DNA of 47,257 nucleotides from SIG565 sp045590755 (lineage in GTDB: Bacteria > Bacillota > Clostridia > Oscillospirales > Acutalibacteraceae): the NCBI GenBank assembly GCA_045590755.1, contig JAZNRP010000028.1, positions 1 to 47,257 on the forward strand, read 5' to 3'. The translations under genes and the position numbers were made by a program. Below, piece by piece: positions 16,302 to 25,639 of this stretch. Below the pieces are notes generated by a model that was not told the origin of the DNA, searched no databases, and worked only from the letters and a program-made list of their open reading frames with translations. Numbering within the stretch: position 1 is the first letter of the stretch; the number at the start of each line of letters is the position of its first letter.

Positions 16302-16330
16302 AATGTATCATATTTTACTATTAATGTCAA
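16302..16330 (-). promoter_or_regulatory. Sigma-A promoter of uraA-upp
   Basis: Minus-strand TTGACA (16325-16330), 17 bases, TACATT (16302-16307), about 36 bases before the leader-peptide ATG. The 333-base gap 16092-16424 otherwise holds the leader peptide, the attenuator and the upstream AT-rich region of the divergent SDR gene. Confidence 0.75.
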
Positions 16331-16424
16331 GGCATTTTTCGACATATTACAACAATTAAATTTTTATTGAAAATGATAAATATTTATTGTAAAATAAAGG
16401 CGGTAAATAACAGTAAAAAGGTGT

Positions 16425-17336
16425 GTGGCGGTAATAAATAAGGCTAAATGGCTGCATAATAATACAGAAAATCTAAAGGGGAAAACGGTTGCGGTTACGG
16501 GAAGTACGGGTGGTATCGGCGGTCCGCTTTGCTTTTATTTGGCAAAGCTTGGCGCAAATTTAATTTTGCTTGACAGAAACTTAGAAAAATCACAAAATTT
16601 CGGTAATTCTATAAAAGAACAATTCCCCCAAATAAAAATCGAATTTATAACTGTGGATTTATCAAGCATACAATCGGTAAAGTCAGTAAGTGATAGGTTA
16701 AAGGCGGCAAAGCCCGACATATTTATTCATAATGCGGGTGCGTACTGTATACCCAAAACCATTAGCGATACGGGGTATAATAACATTTTTCAAATTAATT
16801 TTGTGTCGCCTTATTTTATGATAAAAGAGCTACTGCCTGTATTCCGACAAAACGGCGGTCGCGCAGTTGTGGTAGGCAGTATAGCGCATAATTATTCAAA
16901 AATTGATGTAAACGACATTGATTTTTCAACCCGTAGAGCCGCATCACTCATTTACGGTAACGCTAAACGATATTTAATGTTCTCACTTTTTGAACTGTTT
17001 AAAAATGAAAAAACCGCATCATTATCTATCGTTCATCCGGGTATTACCTTTACAAATATTACGGCACACTACCCAAAACTCATATTCGCTGTTATAAAAC
17101 ACCCAATGAAAGTTATTTTTATGAAGCCAAAAACAGCTTGTCTTAGCATAGTTAAGGGTGTATTTGCCGATACGGGCTATAATAAATGGTTTGGACCCCG
17201 TTTTTTCGGTATATGGGGGAAACCAAAATTAAGTAAACTTAAAACCTGTAAACAAAGCGAACGGGCAGAGATTTTCAGAATTGCAGAAGAAATTTATAAC
17301 GCTATAAAAAATACAGAGTCTTGTATCAAAAATTGA
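16425..17336 (+). CDS. Short-chain dehydrogenase/reductase (SDR)
   Basis: 303 residues. Rossmann NAD(P)-binding TGSTGGIGG lies near residue 25, HNAG is present, the catalytic Ser is in VVGSIAHN, and Tyr-x3-Lys appears as YGNAK. Length and layout resemble retinol-dehydrogenase-like atypical SDRs acting on lipids or hydroxyl compounds; the substrate is unknown. The start is GTG 16425 with AAAAAGG just upstream. The gene is alone on the plus strand, between uraA and glmM (both minus), and its last codons form part of a terminator stem. Confidence 0.85.
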   Translation: MAVINKAKWLHNNTENLKGKTVAVTGSTGGIGGPLCFYLAKLGANLILLDRNLEKSQNFGNSIKEQFPQIKIEFITVDLSSIQSVKSVSDRLKAAKPDIFIHNAGAYCIPKTISDTGYNNIFQINFVSPYFMIKELLPVFRQNGGRAVVVGSIAHNYSKIDVNDIDFSTRRAASLIYGNAKRYLMFSLFELFKNEKTASLSIVHPGITFTNITAHYPKLIFAVIKHPMKVIFMKPKTACLSIVKGVFADTGYNKWFGPRFFGIWGKPKLSKLKTCKQSERAEIFRIAEEIYNAIKNTESCIKN

Positions 17337-17349
17337 TACAAGACTCTGT
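17313..17349. terminator. Bidirectional terminator, SDR / glmM
   Basis: A 17-bp perfect stem (ACAGAGTCTTGTATCAA with its complement) overlaps the SDR stop codon. On the minus strand it is followed by ATTTTTT, a strong end for glmM; on the plus strand the T-run is weaker (GTTTGTTATT). Confidence 0.88.
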
Positions 17350-17352
17350 TTG

Positions 17353-18753
17353 TTATTCGGAAAGGCCTAATTCTTTTATTAAACCGATTACTTTTTGGGC
17401 ATAAAGCTCACAGTTTTTCTGAGAGTCACTTTCCACCATAACTCGTATAACGGGCTCGGTGCCGCTTTCTCTGAGCAGTATTCGGCCTGTATTACCAAGT
17501 GTTTTAGTAATTTCTCCAATCAATGATAATATCTGTTCGTTATTGGTAACGGCAGATTTATCTGAAACCTTAATGTTTTTAACGGTTTGCGGGTACATTT
17601 TTACGGGCGACGCCAAAACACTTAAGGTCCGTTTGCTTTCCACTATACATTCGGTCAGCATAATGGCGGTCAGTATACCGTCGCCCGTTGATGCATATTT
17701 TCTTATAATGGTGTGTCCGCTTTGCTCACCGCCTATACTGCAGTCATTGCTTATCATGGCTTCGTGCACATATTTATCTCCGACGGCGGTTTGTATGCAT
17801 TTAATACCTGCATTACTTAGCGCATTAAAAAAACCTAAATTAGACATAACTGTTGCGACAACGGTGTCATTTTTAAGGAGTCCTTTTTTTCTTAGCATAT
17901 TTGCTAAAATGTATATTGTGTGGTCGCCGTTTACAACATTACCGTTTTCATCAACCGCAATACATCGGTCGGCATCACCGTCAAAGGCAAAGCCAACATC
18001 ACAGTTGTTTTCCTTTACATATCGGCACAAAATATCAATGTGTGTTGAGCCTGCTTTATTATTAATGTTAATGCCGTCAGGCTCGGCATTAATTATATGG
18101 GTTTTAGCGCCAAGCGCATCAAAAACCGATTGCGCAATCATCCACGATGCTCCGTTAGCGCAATCAAGCGCAATATTTAAGTTCTTATATGAGTTTGCGG
18201 CAACCGAAATAAGATAACCTACATATCTGTTTCTGCCAGCCGCATAGTCAATAATCCTACCTATGTTTTCACGCTTTGCAAAGGGAAGGTCATCACAAAA
18301 ACCGAACTCTTCTACTTCACCGTCCATATATTTTTCAATAAGAGATAGTGTATAGTCATCCATTTTTTCGCCAAGCCCGTTTATAAGCTTAATGCCGTTA
18401 TCAAAAAAGGGGTTGTGAGACGCCGAAATCATAATTCCGCAGTCAAAGCTGTCCTGTCTTGCCACATAAGCTACACTGGGAGTGGTGGTAACATGCAGCA
18501 TATACGCGTCAGCCCCCGATGCCGTAAGTCCTGCGGCTATAGAATATTCGAACATATAGCTTGAGCGTCGGGTATCTTTACCGACAACAATTCTCGGCTT
18601 GTGTTTTTTTATATCCTTGCCGACAAATTCTGATGAATAATACCAACCTAAAAATCTGCCTATTCTATAGGCGTGGTCGGCGGTAAGCACTGTACCGGCT
18701 TCACCGCGAAAGCCGTCGGTACCGAAATATTTAAGAGCAATTTTTTTATTCAT
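17353..18753 (-). CDS. glmM: Phosphoglucosamine mutase
   Basis: 466 residues; interconverts glucosamine-6-phosphate and glucosamine-1-phosphate for UDP-GlcNAc and wall synthesis. The opening YFGTDGFRGEAG, the phosphoserine loop ISASHNP (Ser112), the Mg site FDGDADR and the C-terminal RESGTEPVIRVMVE phosphate loop are all present. GTDGFRG favours GlmM over general phosphoglucomutases, though it is somewhat longer and more diverged than B. subtilis GlmM. Monocistronic on the minus strand, with ddh upstream ending at its own terminator. Confidence 0.85.
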   Translation of the reverse strand: MNKKIALKYFGTDGFRGEAGTVLTADHAYRIGRFLGWYYSSEFVGKDIKKHKPRIVVGKDTRRSSYMFEYSIAAGLTASGADAYMLHVTTTPSVAYVARQDSFDCGIMISASHNPFFDNGIKLINGLGEKMDDYTLSLIEKYMDGEVEEFGFCDDLPFAKRENIGRIIDYAAGRNRYVGYLISVAANSYKNLNIALDCANGASWMIAQSVFDALGAKTHIINAEPDGININNKAGSTHIDILCRYVKENNCDVGFAFDGDADRCIAVDENGNVVNGDHTIYILANMLRKKGLLKNDTVVATVMSNLGFFNALSNAGIKCIQTAVGDKYVHEAMISNDCSIGGEQSGHTIIRKYASTGDGILTAIMLTECIVESKRTLSVLASPVKMYPQTVKNIKVSDKSAVTNNEQILSLIGEITKTLGNTGRILLRESGTEPVIRVMVESDSQKNCELYAQKVIGLIKELGLSE

Positions 18754-18808
18754 AATACATCTTCTCCTTATGGCTATCTTATGCGGAAAAGAGTATTTTT
18801 ATAAAAAA

Positions 18809-18830
18809 ACCGTGGTAAAAATACCACGGT
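18809..18830 (-). terminator. Terminator of ddh
   Basis: ACCGTGGTA (18809-18817) pairs with TACCACGGT (18822-18830). On the minus strand it continues into TTTTTTTAT. Confidence 0.85.
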
Positions 18831-18835
18831 AAAAA

Positions 18836-19816
18836 TTATAATAGATTTTTAATTATTTCTTCACGCGAGAGCGGATGAATATCGGCAGGGGCGACATCGA
18901 AAACGGTAATGCAGCCGCTGTGTCCGCGATTTTTCATTCTCATTACGGCTCTCGCATAGGCTACCAGCACACTTGCGGTAAATTCGGGGTTTGAATCAAG
19001 CTTTAGGCTGTATTCAATAATATGTGTATTCTGATTATCTTTACCCGTCTTACCCGAGCGGATTACAAACCCGCCGTGTGGTATGGCGCTATGGTTTTTA
19101 TTAAGCTCTTCCTGACTTATAAAGTTAACCGTTGTGTCATAATCAGCAAAGTATTTGGGCATTGTCTTAATCTGTTCTTCGATTTTTTGTAAATCTGCGC
19201 CGTCCTCTGCCACAACATAACAAAGTCGTGTATGCTTTTCCCTTGTTGTAAGCTCGGGGTTACTGCCGCTTCTGACTTCTTCCAACGCTTTATCTACAGG
19301 GCAGGTGTACTGTCTTGCATCTTTAACGCCGTCGATTCGTCTTATAGCGTCTGAATGTCCTTGACTAACACCCATGCCCCAAAAGGTATAGTCTTTTCCG
19401 TTCGGTAAAATAGCACCGCCGTAAAGACGGTTAATAGAAAACATACCGGGGTCCCAACCCGCAGAAATAAGGGCAACATTATTGCCGGATTTTGCCGCAG
19501 TATCTACCTTTTCAAAGTGGGTAGGTATATCGGCGTGGGTATCAAAGCTGTCAATAACATTGAAATTTTTTGCAAGGGTCGGTGTCATTTGGGGTAAATC
19601 TGTAGCGCTACCGCCGCATATAATTAAAACATCAATATCTTCCTTGTATTTCAGTATATCGTCGGCAGGGTAAACCTTAGCAGTAGGGGTATTGATTTTT
19701 ACACTTTCGGGATTTCTTCGTGTAAAGACACCAAATAGCTCCATATCATCGTTCTGGCGTATGGCATATTCAACCCCGCGGCCTAAATTACCGTAGCCGT
19801 ATATAGCAATCTTCAA
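18836..19816 (-). CDS. ddh: meso-Diaminopimelate dehydrogenase
   Basis: NADPH-dependent reductive amination of tetrahydrodipicolinate to meso-DAP, a one-step branch of lysine and peptidoglycan precursor synthesis. About 326 residues. IAIYGYGNLGRGVEYAI is the nucleotide-binding N-terminus; SAGWDPGMFSINR and GMGVSQGHSDAIRR are DAP-binding family motifs; HGGFVIRSG follows. I favour TTG 19816 (eight bases after AAGGA) because the family begins right before the first beta strand; ATG 19825 would add three residues, and a longer in-frame start at 19867 has no support. Single gene on the minus strand. Confidence 0.95.
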   Translation of the reverse strand: MKIAIYGYGNLGRGVEYAIRQNDDMELFGVFTRRNPESVKINTPTAKVYPADDILKYKEDIDVLIICGGSATDLPQMTPTLAKNFNVIDSFDTHADIPTHFEKVDTAAKSGNNVALISAGWDPGMFSINRLYGGAILPNGKDYTFWGMGVSQGHSDAIRRIDGVKDARQYTCPVDKALEEVRSGSNPELTTREKHTRLCYVVAEDGADLQKIEEQIKTMPKYFADYDTTVNFISQEELNKNHSAIPHGGFVIRSGKTGKDNQNTHIIEYSLKLDSNPEFTASVLVAYARAVMRMKNRGHSGCITVFDVAPADIHPLSREEIIKNLL

Positions 19817-19891
19817 GACAATCATCCTTTCCTTATTAATAATAAAATTTTGTTCCCGTTTTGTCAATAAATTAATGAAAATTTTTCTTAC

Positions 19892-19920
19892 TTGACAGCG
19901 TTTTTTTAAGGTGTTATACT
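19892..19920 (+). promoter_or_regulatory. Sigma-A promoter of mntP
   Basis: TTGACA (19892-19897), 17 bases, TATACT (19915-19920). Transcription would start about 25 bases before the coding start, so there is no room for a Mn2+ riboswitch. Confidence 0.85.
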
Positions 19921-19952
19921 TATAAAAATTTTGTATTTAGGATGTGACACAT

Positions 19953-20522
19953 TTGACCCTTGCTGAATTACTTATTTTAGCAGTAGGCCTTTCGATGGAT
20001 GCATTTGCCGTTGCGGTCTGTAAAGGACTGTCGGCTCCAAAGCTTAAACCGTCAAATATGGTTGTTACGGGACTTTGGTTTGGCGGATTTCAGGCACTTA
20101 TGCCATTGATGGGCTATCTGCTTGGTTCATCGTTCGAAAAATATATAAGCGGCTTTGACCACTGGATTGCTTTTGTATTATTAGCACTTATAGGCGCTAA
20201 TATGATAAAGGAATCCACCTGTAAGGAAGACGAGCCGAGTGATTCTTCCTTTGCCCCAAGGGTTATGTTTGTTATGGCGGTTGCCACAAGCATTGACGCT
20301 TTAGCGGTGGGTATTACATTTGCGGTACTTCCCGATGTAAATATCTGGTGGGCGATTTTATTTATCGGTGTAATAACCTTTGCGCTATCATCTTTAGGTG
20401 TTTTTGTCGGACACAAATTTGGCAAAAAATATAAAAGCAAGGCCGAATTTACAGGTGGTGTAATACTTATACTTATGGGTATAAAAATATTACTTGAGCA
20501 CTTGGAAATTGTAAAATTCTAA
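19953..20522 (+). CDS. mntP: Manganese efflux pump MntP
   Basis: About 189 residues, six predicted transmembrane helices in two repeats, with the paired acidic signatures GLSMDAFAVAVCKG and ATSIDALAVG that define MntP (YebN). It exports Mn2+. The start is either TTG 19953 (AGGA ten bases upstream; gives the usual short N-terminus) or GTG 19944, whose Shine-Dalgarno would be only two bases away; I chose TTG. Monocistronic, with its own promoter and terminator. No MntR box was recognised. Confidence 0.92.
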   Translation: MTLAELLILAVGLSMDAFAVAVCKGLSAPKLKPSNMVVTGLWFGGFQALMPLMGYLLGSSFEKYISGFDHWIAFVLLALIGANMIKESTCKEDEPSDSSFAPRVMFVMAVATSIDALAVGITFAVLPDVNIWWAILFIGVITFALSSLGVFVGHKFGKKYKSKAEFTGGVILILMGIKILLEHLEIVKF

Positions 20523-20529
20523 AAAAATA

Positions 20530-20558
20530 AAAGCCGCTTAAAGCGGCTTTATTTTTTT
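20530..20558. terminator. Bidirectional terminator, mntP / secF
   Basis: AAAGCCGCTT and AAGCGGCTTT pair with a one-base spacer (effective loop TTAAA), followed by ATTTTTTT on the plus strand and preceded by A-rich sequence, so it also ends secF. Confidence 0.88.
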
Positions 20559-21510
20559 ATTTCTTTTTACCTTTTTTGGTTGCCTTTGTTTTGCCCTGAG
20601 TATGCTGTTTCCATTTTACCCAAACGGGTCCTGAAATAAACAGTGTTGAAATACTACCCGAGAGCAGACCGAAGGTCATAGGAATTGCAAAGGAACGAAG
20701 TGAAGATAAACCGTAGAATTCAGATACAACAATAATGGCGGTAATTGCAAGAATTGTTGTTATTGTGGTAACTATTGTACGAATCATTACCGAGTTAACA
20801 CTCTCATTTACAAGCTCGGCGATATTCTTCTGCGGGAACAGCTTTTTGTTTTCACGCACACGGTCGTAAATAACGATTGTGTCGTTAAGCGAGTAACCGA
20901 GCAATGTCAGAATAACCGCAATTAAGTTAGAGTCAACAGGTAAGCGGAATGCGGTACAGGCAAGGAAAGCAATTATACAGTCAAGTATAAGCGCTATAAA
21001 TGCCGTAAGTGCCGCCGAAACACCGCCTATATTGCGGAAGCGAATGCCTACATAAATTACAACCAATACACCTGCAATTAAAACTGCAACAATACTTTTA
21101 GCAAAGAAAGAGCCTGCGACTGTAGGACTTACAGAGTTTGAATCATAGCTTTTGATATTGTTAGCGGCAAAGGCTGTGTTTAGCGCAGATGTAAGAGCCG
21201 CCTGCTTATCGGTTGACAACGAAGTGTTACCCGGAAGCGTAATTACAAGCTGCTGTGTGGTGCCGCTTATTGATGTGTTGTAGGAAATGTTAGTTTCGGT
21301 ATCAAGTGCTTTATCTACTGTACTCTGAACAGTGTTTGCATCAAGTGTGCCTGTATAGGTATAGGAAAGTCTGGTACCGCCGCTAAAGTTTATATCAAGC
21401 TTTACACCGAATATACAGGAAAGAACTATACCTAAAATTATTACGGCGGCATAAATGATAGCGACAGGCTTTAGTGTTTTTGTGAAATCAATATTAAACT
21501 TAGTCTTCAT
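20557..21510 (-). CDS. secF: Protein translocase subunit SecF
   Basis: About 317 residues, RND-family partner of SecD that uses the proton gradient to help SecYEG export proteins. Six helices with a large periplasm-equivalent loop; conserved opening GVKLDINFSGGTRL, LLGYSLNDTIVIYDRVRENK and TTITTILAI. ATG 21510 is chosen for GGAGG eight bases upstream (an in-frame ATG three codons earlier is inside that site). It overlaps the end of secD by about 11 bases. The C-terminus is Lys-rich. Confidence 0.95.
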   Translation of the reverse strand: MKTKFNIDFTKTLKPVAIIYAAVIILGIVLSCIFGVKLDINFSGGTRLSYTYTGTLDANTVQSTVDKALDTETNISYNTSISGTTQQLVITLPGNTSLSTDKQAALTSALNTAFAANNIKSYDSNSVSPTVAGSFFAKSIVAVLIAGVLVVIYVGIRFRNIGGVSAALTAFIALILDCIIAFLACTAFRLPVDSNLIAVILTLLGYSLNDTIVIYDRVRENKKLFPQKNIAELVNESVNSVMIRTIVTTITTILAITAIIVVSEFYGLSSLRSFAIPMTFGLLSGSISTLFISGPVWVKWKQHTQGKTKATKKGKKK

Positions 21511-22873
21511 TTTTTGCACCTCCGAATAACCAGGGCTTGCGCATGCACTTGAATTTTGAAATACTTGTCATCATAAGCTTTGAAGCAAAGATACCCATTA
21601 CAAGATTGAATACTACACCGATAATAAGAGTGTAACCGAAGGAGTAAATTGAACCTGTAATTGATGTACCGAAAAATCCCATAATGGGGGAAAGTATTTT
21701 GGCAAGTATACTGTCAGGCGCGCCAAAGGCACCCATAAGAATAACTGCTACTATAAAGATGGTGACATTTCCGTCTATAATAGCGCTCAGGCTGTTCTGG
21801 TAACCCATTGAAATTGCACCGTCAATGGTCTTACCCTTGCGGAATTCTTCACGGATACGCTCAAACGAAATAACATTTGCGTCAACGCCAACACCGATTG
21901 AAAGTATAATACCTGCAATACCTGGAATGGTAAGGGTGAAGCTGTTTATACCGGGGAAGAAGCCCGAAGTACAGGCAATAACACCGGCCAACTGACCGAG
22001 AAGGGCAAAAGACGCTATAACACCGGGTACTCGGTAGCGAATAATCATAAGTAAGCAAACAAGAACGAAGGCAACGCTTCCTGCAATAATCATAACATTA
22101 AGCGCATTAGCACCAAGTGTGGGGGAGATAACCTGAAGCTTACTGTCATCTACCGTAAGTGCAAAGGGGAGTGAGCCTGCGTTTATTTGATTAGCGAGGT
22201 CCTGAGCAGTTTCAGCGGTAAAGTTACCCTGAATTATGGCATTGTTGCTTGTTATCTTTTCATCAACGGTGGGTGCCGAAATCATTTCGTCATCCATCCA
22301 GATAGAAATCTGTGAGTATTTACCTGTGGCGTCAGAGAATTTAGCCATACCTGCATCTGTAAACTTAAGGCTTACTACATAGTTACTGTTTTCATCCAAC
22401 GCAACCGATGCCGATGCAATATCCTTAGAGCCACTTAATAAAACCGTTTTGTTATCGGTATTGGCACAGAATGATAAAACTGCGGTTTTGCCGAGCTTTT
22501 TTATTGCGGCCATCGGGTCGAAGCTTGTTTCATTTGCTGACCAGGGGAAGCGAACGATAATCTGATGTTTTATGTTATCTGCATATACTTCATAGTCGGT
22601 TATGTTGTTTGCAACAAGACGCTTTTCAATAATGGTCTTGGCAGATGCCATATCTTCCTTTGTTATCTCAACATCCTTAATGTCGGGAGAAAATACGGCT
22701 TCAACGCCGCCGCTTATAACAATACCCCAACGAATGTCGTTAGCCCCCTTAATGTAAACTACACGGGTATCGCCGTAATAGTTACCTATACCGAAAAATG
22801 CGGTAAAGGTAAGTGCTAATATCAGAAACAGCACCACAAAAAAGGCTGCCTTACCTTTGTTTTTTGTTTTCAT
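21500..22873 (-). CDS. secD: Protein translocase subunit SecD
   Basis: 457 residues. One N-terminal helix, a P1-like extracellular domain (about 35-240) with the family turn LKFTDAGMAKF, then five helices including GVDANVISFERIREE, the SecD hallmark in TM4. Works with SecF, encoded immediately downstream with overlap, in Sec-dependent export. AAGGAGAAAATGCA provides the ribosome site. YajC is not adjacent in this window. Confidence 0.96.
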   Translation of the reverse strand: MKTKNKGKAAFFVVLFLILALTFTAFFGIGNYYGDTRVVYIKGANDIRWGIVISGGVEAVFSPDIKDVEITKEDMASAKTIIEKRLVANNITDYEVYADNIKHQIIVRFPWSANETSFDPMAAIKKLGKTAVLSFCANTDNKTVLLSGSKDIASASVALDENSNYVVSLKFTDAGMAKFSDATGKYSQISIWMDDEMISAPTVDEKITSNNAIIQGNFTAETAQDLANQINAGSLPFALTVDDSKLQVISPTLGANALNVMIIAGSVAFVLVCLLMIIRYRVPGVIASFALLGQLAGVIACTSGFFPGINSFTLTIPGIAGIILSIGVGVDANVISFERIREEFRKGKTIDGAISMGYQNSLSAIIDGNVTIFIVAVILMGAFGAPDSILAKILSPIMGFFGTSITGSIYSFGYTLIIGVVFNLVMGIFASKLMMTSISKFKCMRKPWLFGGAKNED

Positions 22874-22895
22874 TGCATTTTCTCCTTATTCACTG

Positions 22896-24167
22896 TTATG
22901 ATAATTGTTCAAGTGCCGCTAATTTAATAGCGCAGCAAAGAATAACAGATGCACGCTTCACTTCATCTACTGACGGGTAGGACGGAGCAATTCTGATGTT
23001 GCTGTTTTCGGGATCCTTACCGTAGGGGTAGGTGGCACCAACACTTGTAAGCTTAAGACCCGCTTTAGCGCAAAGCTCTTCTACACGCTTAGCCGAGCCC
23101 GGCAAAACATTAATGCTTATAAAATAACCGCCCTTTGGGTTAGTCCAGGTCGCAATACCCTTATTTGAAAGCTTTTCATTGAGTTCATTAAGCACTGCTT
23201 GGAATTTCGGTCTAAGTATTTTTGCGTGTTCCTTCATATGCTCTTTCAGTAAATCAAAATTCGGGAACATTCTTGCGTGTCTTAACTGATTTAACTTATC
23301 AGGACCTATTGTCTGATGTGTCATACGGCGTTTTAGCATTTCCACATTTTTAGGACTTGCCGCTTCGGCCGCAACACCGGCACCTGGGAAGGTGATTTTG
23401 GAAGTGGAAGTAAACATAATAATGTTATCTTCAGTTGAGTTTTTTACACACTCATCATAAATGTTAAGAAGGGTATCGCCGTCATCATACAAATCGTGTA
23501 TGGCATAGGCGTTGTCCCACATAATACGGAAATCCTTTGCGGCAGGCTTCATAGAAGCCAAGCGGCGAACTGTATCATCCGAATAGGTTATGCCTTCAGG
23601 GTTTGAATATTTAGGCACACACCACATACCCTTAACGCTGTCATCCTTTATCAGTTCTTCCACTGTGTCCATATCAGGCCCGTTCGGTGTGTTTTTAACG
23701 GGTATCATTTCAATGCCGAAATGCTCGCATATACCAAAGTGACGGTCATAACCCGGTGCGGGACATAAAAACTTTACCTTGCCTTGTAAAAGCCAGGGCT
23801 TGTCACCAAAGCCGTGGGTCATTGCCTGAGCAATTGTATCGTACATCATATTAAGCGAAGAATTACCGCCGACGATTATTTGGGATTGGTCAATTCCCAT
23901 AATCTGCGAGAATAGGTGCTTAAGCTCAATAAGTCCGTCAAGACCACCGTAATTTCGGCAATCGGTACCCTCACAGTTTTTATAACCCGTAGCATTATTG
24001 CCTACAAGGTCGAAAATTCTGCTACTTACATCCATCTGGTCAAAGCCGGGCTTACCGCGTGTCATATCAAGCGCAGTGCCTAAATTTTTTAGACGCTCAT
24101 ATTCTTCCTTTACTTTTTCTATTTCCAATTCACGCTCTGCGGCGCTCATATCAATATAGCTTGGCAT
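22896..24167 (-). CDS. PLP-dependent aminotransferase (aspartate aminotransferase-like, MocR-type fold group)
   Basis: About 423 residues, fold-type I aminotransferase of the family Pfam calls Aminotran_MocR, described as aspartate aminotransferases in several bacteria. Seen: MTRGKPGFDQMDVS substrate-loop region, NYGGLDGLIELKHLFS, CPAPGYDRHFGICE, WCVPKYSNPEGITYS, and the PLP lysine in FTSTSKITFPGAG. It would interconvert aspartate/2-oxoglutarate and oxaloacetate/glutamate; other amino acids are possible. ATG 24167 has GGAGGCG eight bases upstream, preferred to ATG 24182, which lies before that site. Single gene on the minus strand. Confidence 0.85.
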   Translation of the reverse strand: MPSYIDMSAAERELEIEKVKEEYERLKNLGTALDMTRGKPGFDQMDVSSRIFDLVGNNATGYKNCEGTDCRNYGGLDGLIELKHLFSQIMGIDQSQIIVGGNSSLNMMYDTIAQAMTHGFGDKPWLLQGKVKFLCPAPGYDRHFGICEHFGIEMIPVKNTPNGPDMDTVEELIKDDSVKGMWCVPKYSNPEGITYSDDTVRRLASMKPAAKDFRIMWDNAYAIHDLYDDGDTLLNIYDECVKNSTEDNIIMFTSTSKITFPGAGVAAEAASPKNVEMLKRRMTHQTIGPDKLNQLRHARMFPNFDLLKEHMKEHAKILRPKFQAVLNELNEKLSNKGIATWTNPKGGYFISINVLPGSAKRVEELCAKAGLKLTSVGATYPYGKDPENSNIRIAPSYPSVDEVKRASVILCCAIKLAALEQLS

Positions 24168-24316
24168 ACTTATCGCCTCCATTGAAAACCCTTTCGGGTG
24201 TATACCGTAAATTTAAAAGCATATATAATTTATTAAATCAAAAAATGCCCATTTTGTCAATATATATTATAAATATAATATAAAAAATGCCGTTCGGTGA
24301 CCGAACGGCATAAAAA

Positions 24317-25552
24317 TTATTTTTGAATATTAAACTGCTCACCGCAGCCGTACTTTTCGTATACATAGTCAATGTCCTTGTCGCCGCGGCCTGACAGACA
24401 AACAAGTATTGAACCCGATTTATGCTCTTTCGCATATCTTATAGCGTAAGCTAATGCATGTGAGCTTTCAATTGCTGGAATAATACCTTCGTAGCGGCAA
24501 AGCAAGAAAAAGGCTTCCATTGCTTCATCGTCAGATGCAGTCTCGTAATGAATTCTGCCCTGGTCACGGAGATAAGCGTGTTCGGGGCCTACACCCGGGT
24601 AGTCAAGGCCACTGGCAATAGAATATACAGGCAACGGCTCACCGCTTTCGTCCTGTAAAACATAGCTGTCAAAGCCGTGCAGTCTGCCCTTTGTACCGAA
24701 CTTCATTGTAGCGGCGTGGTCACCGACATTTTCTCCCTTTCCAAGCGGCTCAACACCGTAAATTTCAACGGGGTCTGCAAGGAACGGGGTAAACATACCA
24801 AGTGAATTAGAGCCACCGCCAACACAAGCACAAACCGCATCAGGCATAATGCCTGTCATTTCTAAAAACTGCTCTCTCGCTTCAATACCGATAACCGACT
24901 GGAAATCCCTGACCATTTTCGGAAACGGATGTGGACCCAAAGTAGAACCTATACAGTAAATAGCGTGGTCGTATTCTTTAAGATATGCTTCAAAAGCTGC
25001 GTCAACCGCTTCTTTAAGTGTTTTAAGTCCCTTTGTTACGGGAATAACATTAGCACCTAACATCTTCATACGGATTACATTGGGTTTTTGCTTTTCAATA
25101 TCAACTTCGCCCATATAAATGTCGCATTCAAGTCCAAAGTATGCGGCGGCAGTAGCAAGTGCTACGCCGTGCTGACCCGCGCCCGTTTCGGCAATAAGCT
25201 TTTTCTTACCCATATATTTAGCAAGTAAGCCTTCACCCATACAGTGATTAAGCTTGTGTGCGCCCGTGTGGTTTAGGTCTTCACGCTTTAAGTAAATCTG
25301 GCAGTTGCCGAAAAGACGAGATAAACGCTCACAGTGGTAAACGGGGGTAGGTCTGCCCTGAAAATCCTTACGGATTCTTCTTAGTTCATTTATAAATTGT
25401 GCCGAATGACAAATCGCTTCATAGGCATTGTCGGCTTCTTCAAAGGCGGGTATTAATTCATCGGGAAGATAGGCGCCGCCGTATTCACCGAAGTAACCGT
25501 CTTCTGTCGGGAATTCCTTTAGGTAATTGTCAAAATTTTTATACTTGTTCAT
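24317..25552 (-). CDS. trpB: Tryptophan synthase beta chain, stand-alone
   Basis: About 411 residues; PLP enzyme joining indole and serine to make tryptophan. The PLP lysine is Lys100 in LNHTGAHKLNH; ETGAGQHGVA and the phosphate-binding CVGGGSNSLGMF are intact, as is GLDYPGVGPEHAYL. This is the TrpB1 type that normally pairs with TrpA, but no trpA or other trp gene is adjacent. ATG 25552 has AAAGGA upstream. A Trp-specific T-box precedes it, so it is induced when charged tRNA-Trp is low. It may allow indole salvage, or TrpA is encoded elsewhere. Confidence 0.95.
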   Translation of the reverse strand: MNKYKNFDNYLKEFPTEDGYFGEYGGAYLPDELIPAFEEADNAYEAICHSAQFINELRRIRKDFQGRPTPVYHCERLSRLFGNCQIYLKREDLNHTGAHKLNHCMGEGLLAKYMGKKKLIAETGAGQHGVALATAAAYFGLECDIYMGEVDIEKQKPNVIRMKMLGANVIPVTKGLKTLKEAVDAAFEAYLKEYDHAIYCIGSTLGPHPFPKMVRDFQSVIGIEAREQFLEMTGIMPDAVCACVGGGSNSLGMFTPFLADPVEIYGVEPLGKGENVGDHAATMKFGTKGRLHGFDSYVLQDESGEPLPVYSIASGLDYPGVGPEHAYLRDQGRIHYETASDDEAMEAFFLLCRYEGIIPAIESSHALAYAIRYAKEHKSGSILVCLSGRGDKDIDYVYEKYGCGEQFNIQK

Positions 25553-25639
25553 AATAAATTTTCCTTTCAATAATTAATTTCTTGAAACTCAATTATTACG
25601 CCATCGTTTTGATAAAATAAACATAATTTTCTCCTAAAA

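Noticed and set aside
16151..16345. A 64-codon minus-strand frame in the uraA leader
   Set aside because: It crosses the promoter -10 and the attenuator; the shorter 23-codon frame in another phase fits the transcript better.
19868..19952. Mn2+ (yybP-ykoY) riboswitch before mntP
   Set aside because: The promoter ends about 30 bases before the start, leaving no space, and no riboswitch motif is present.
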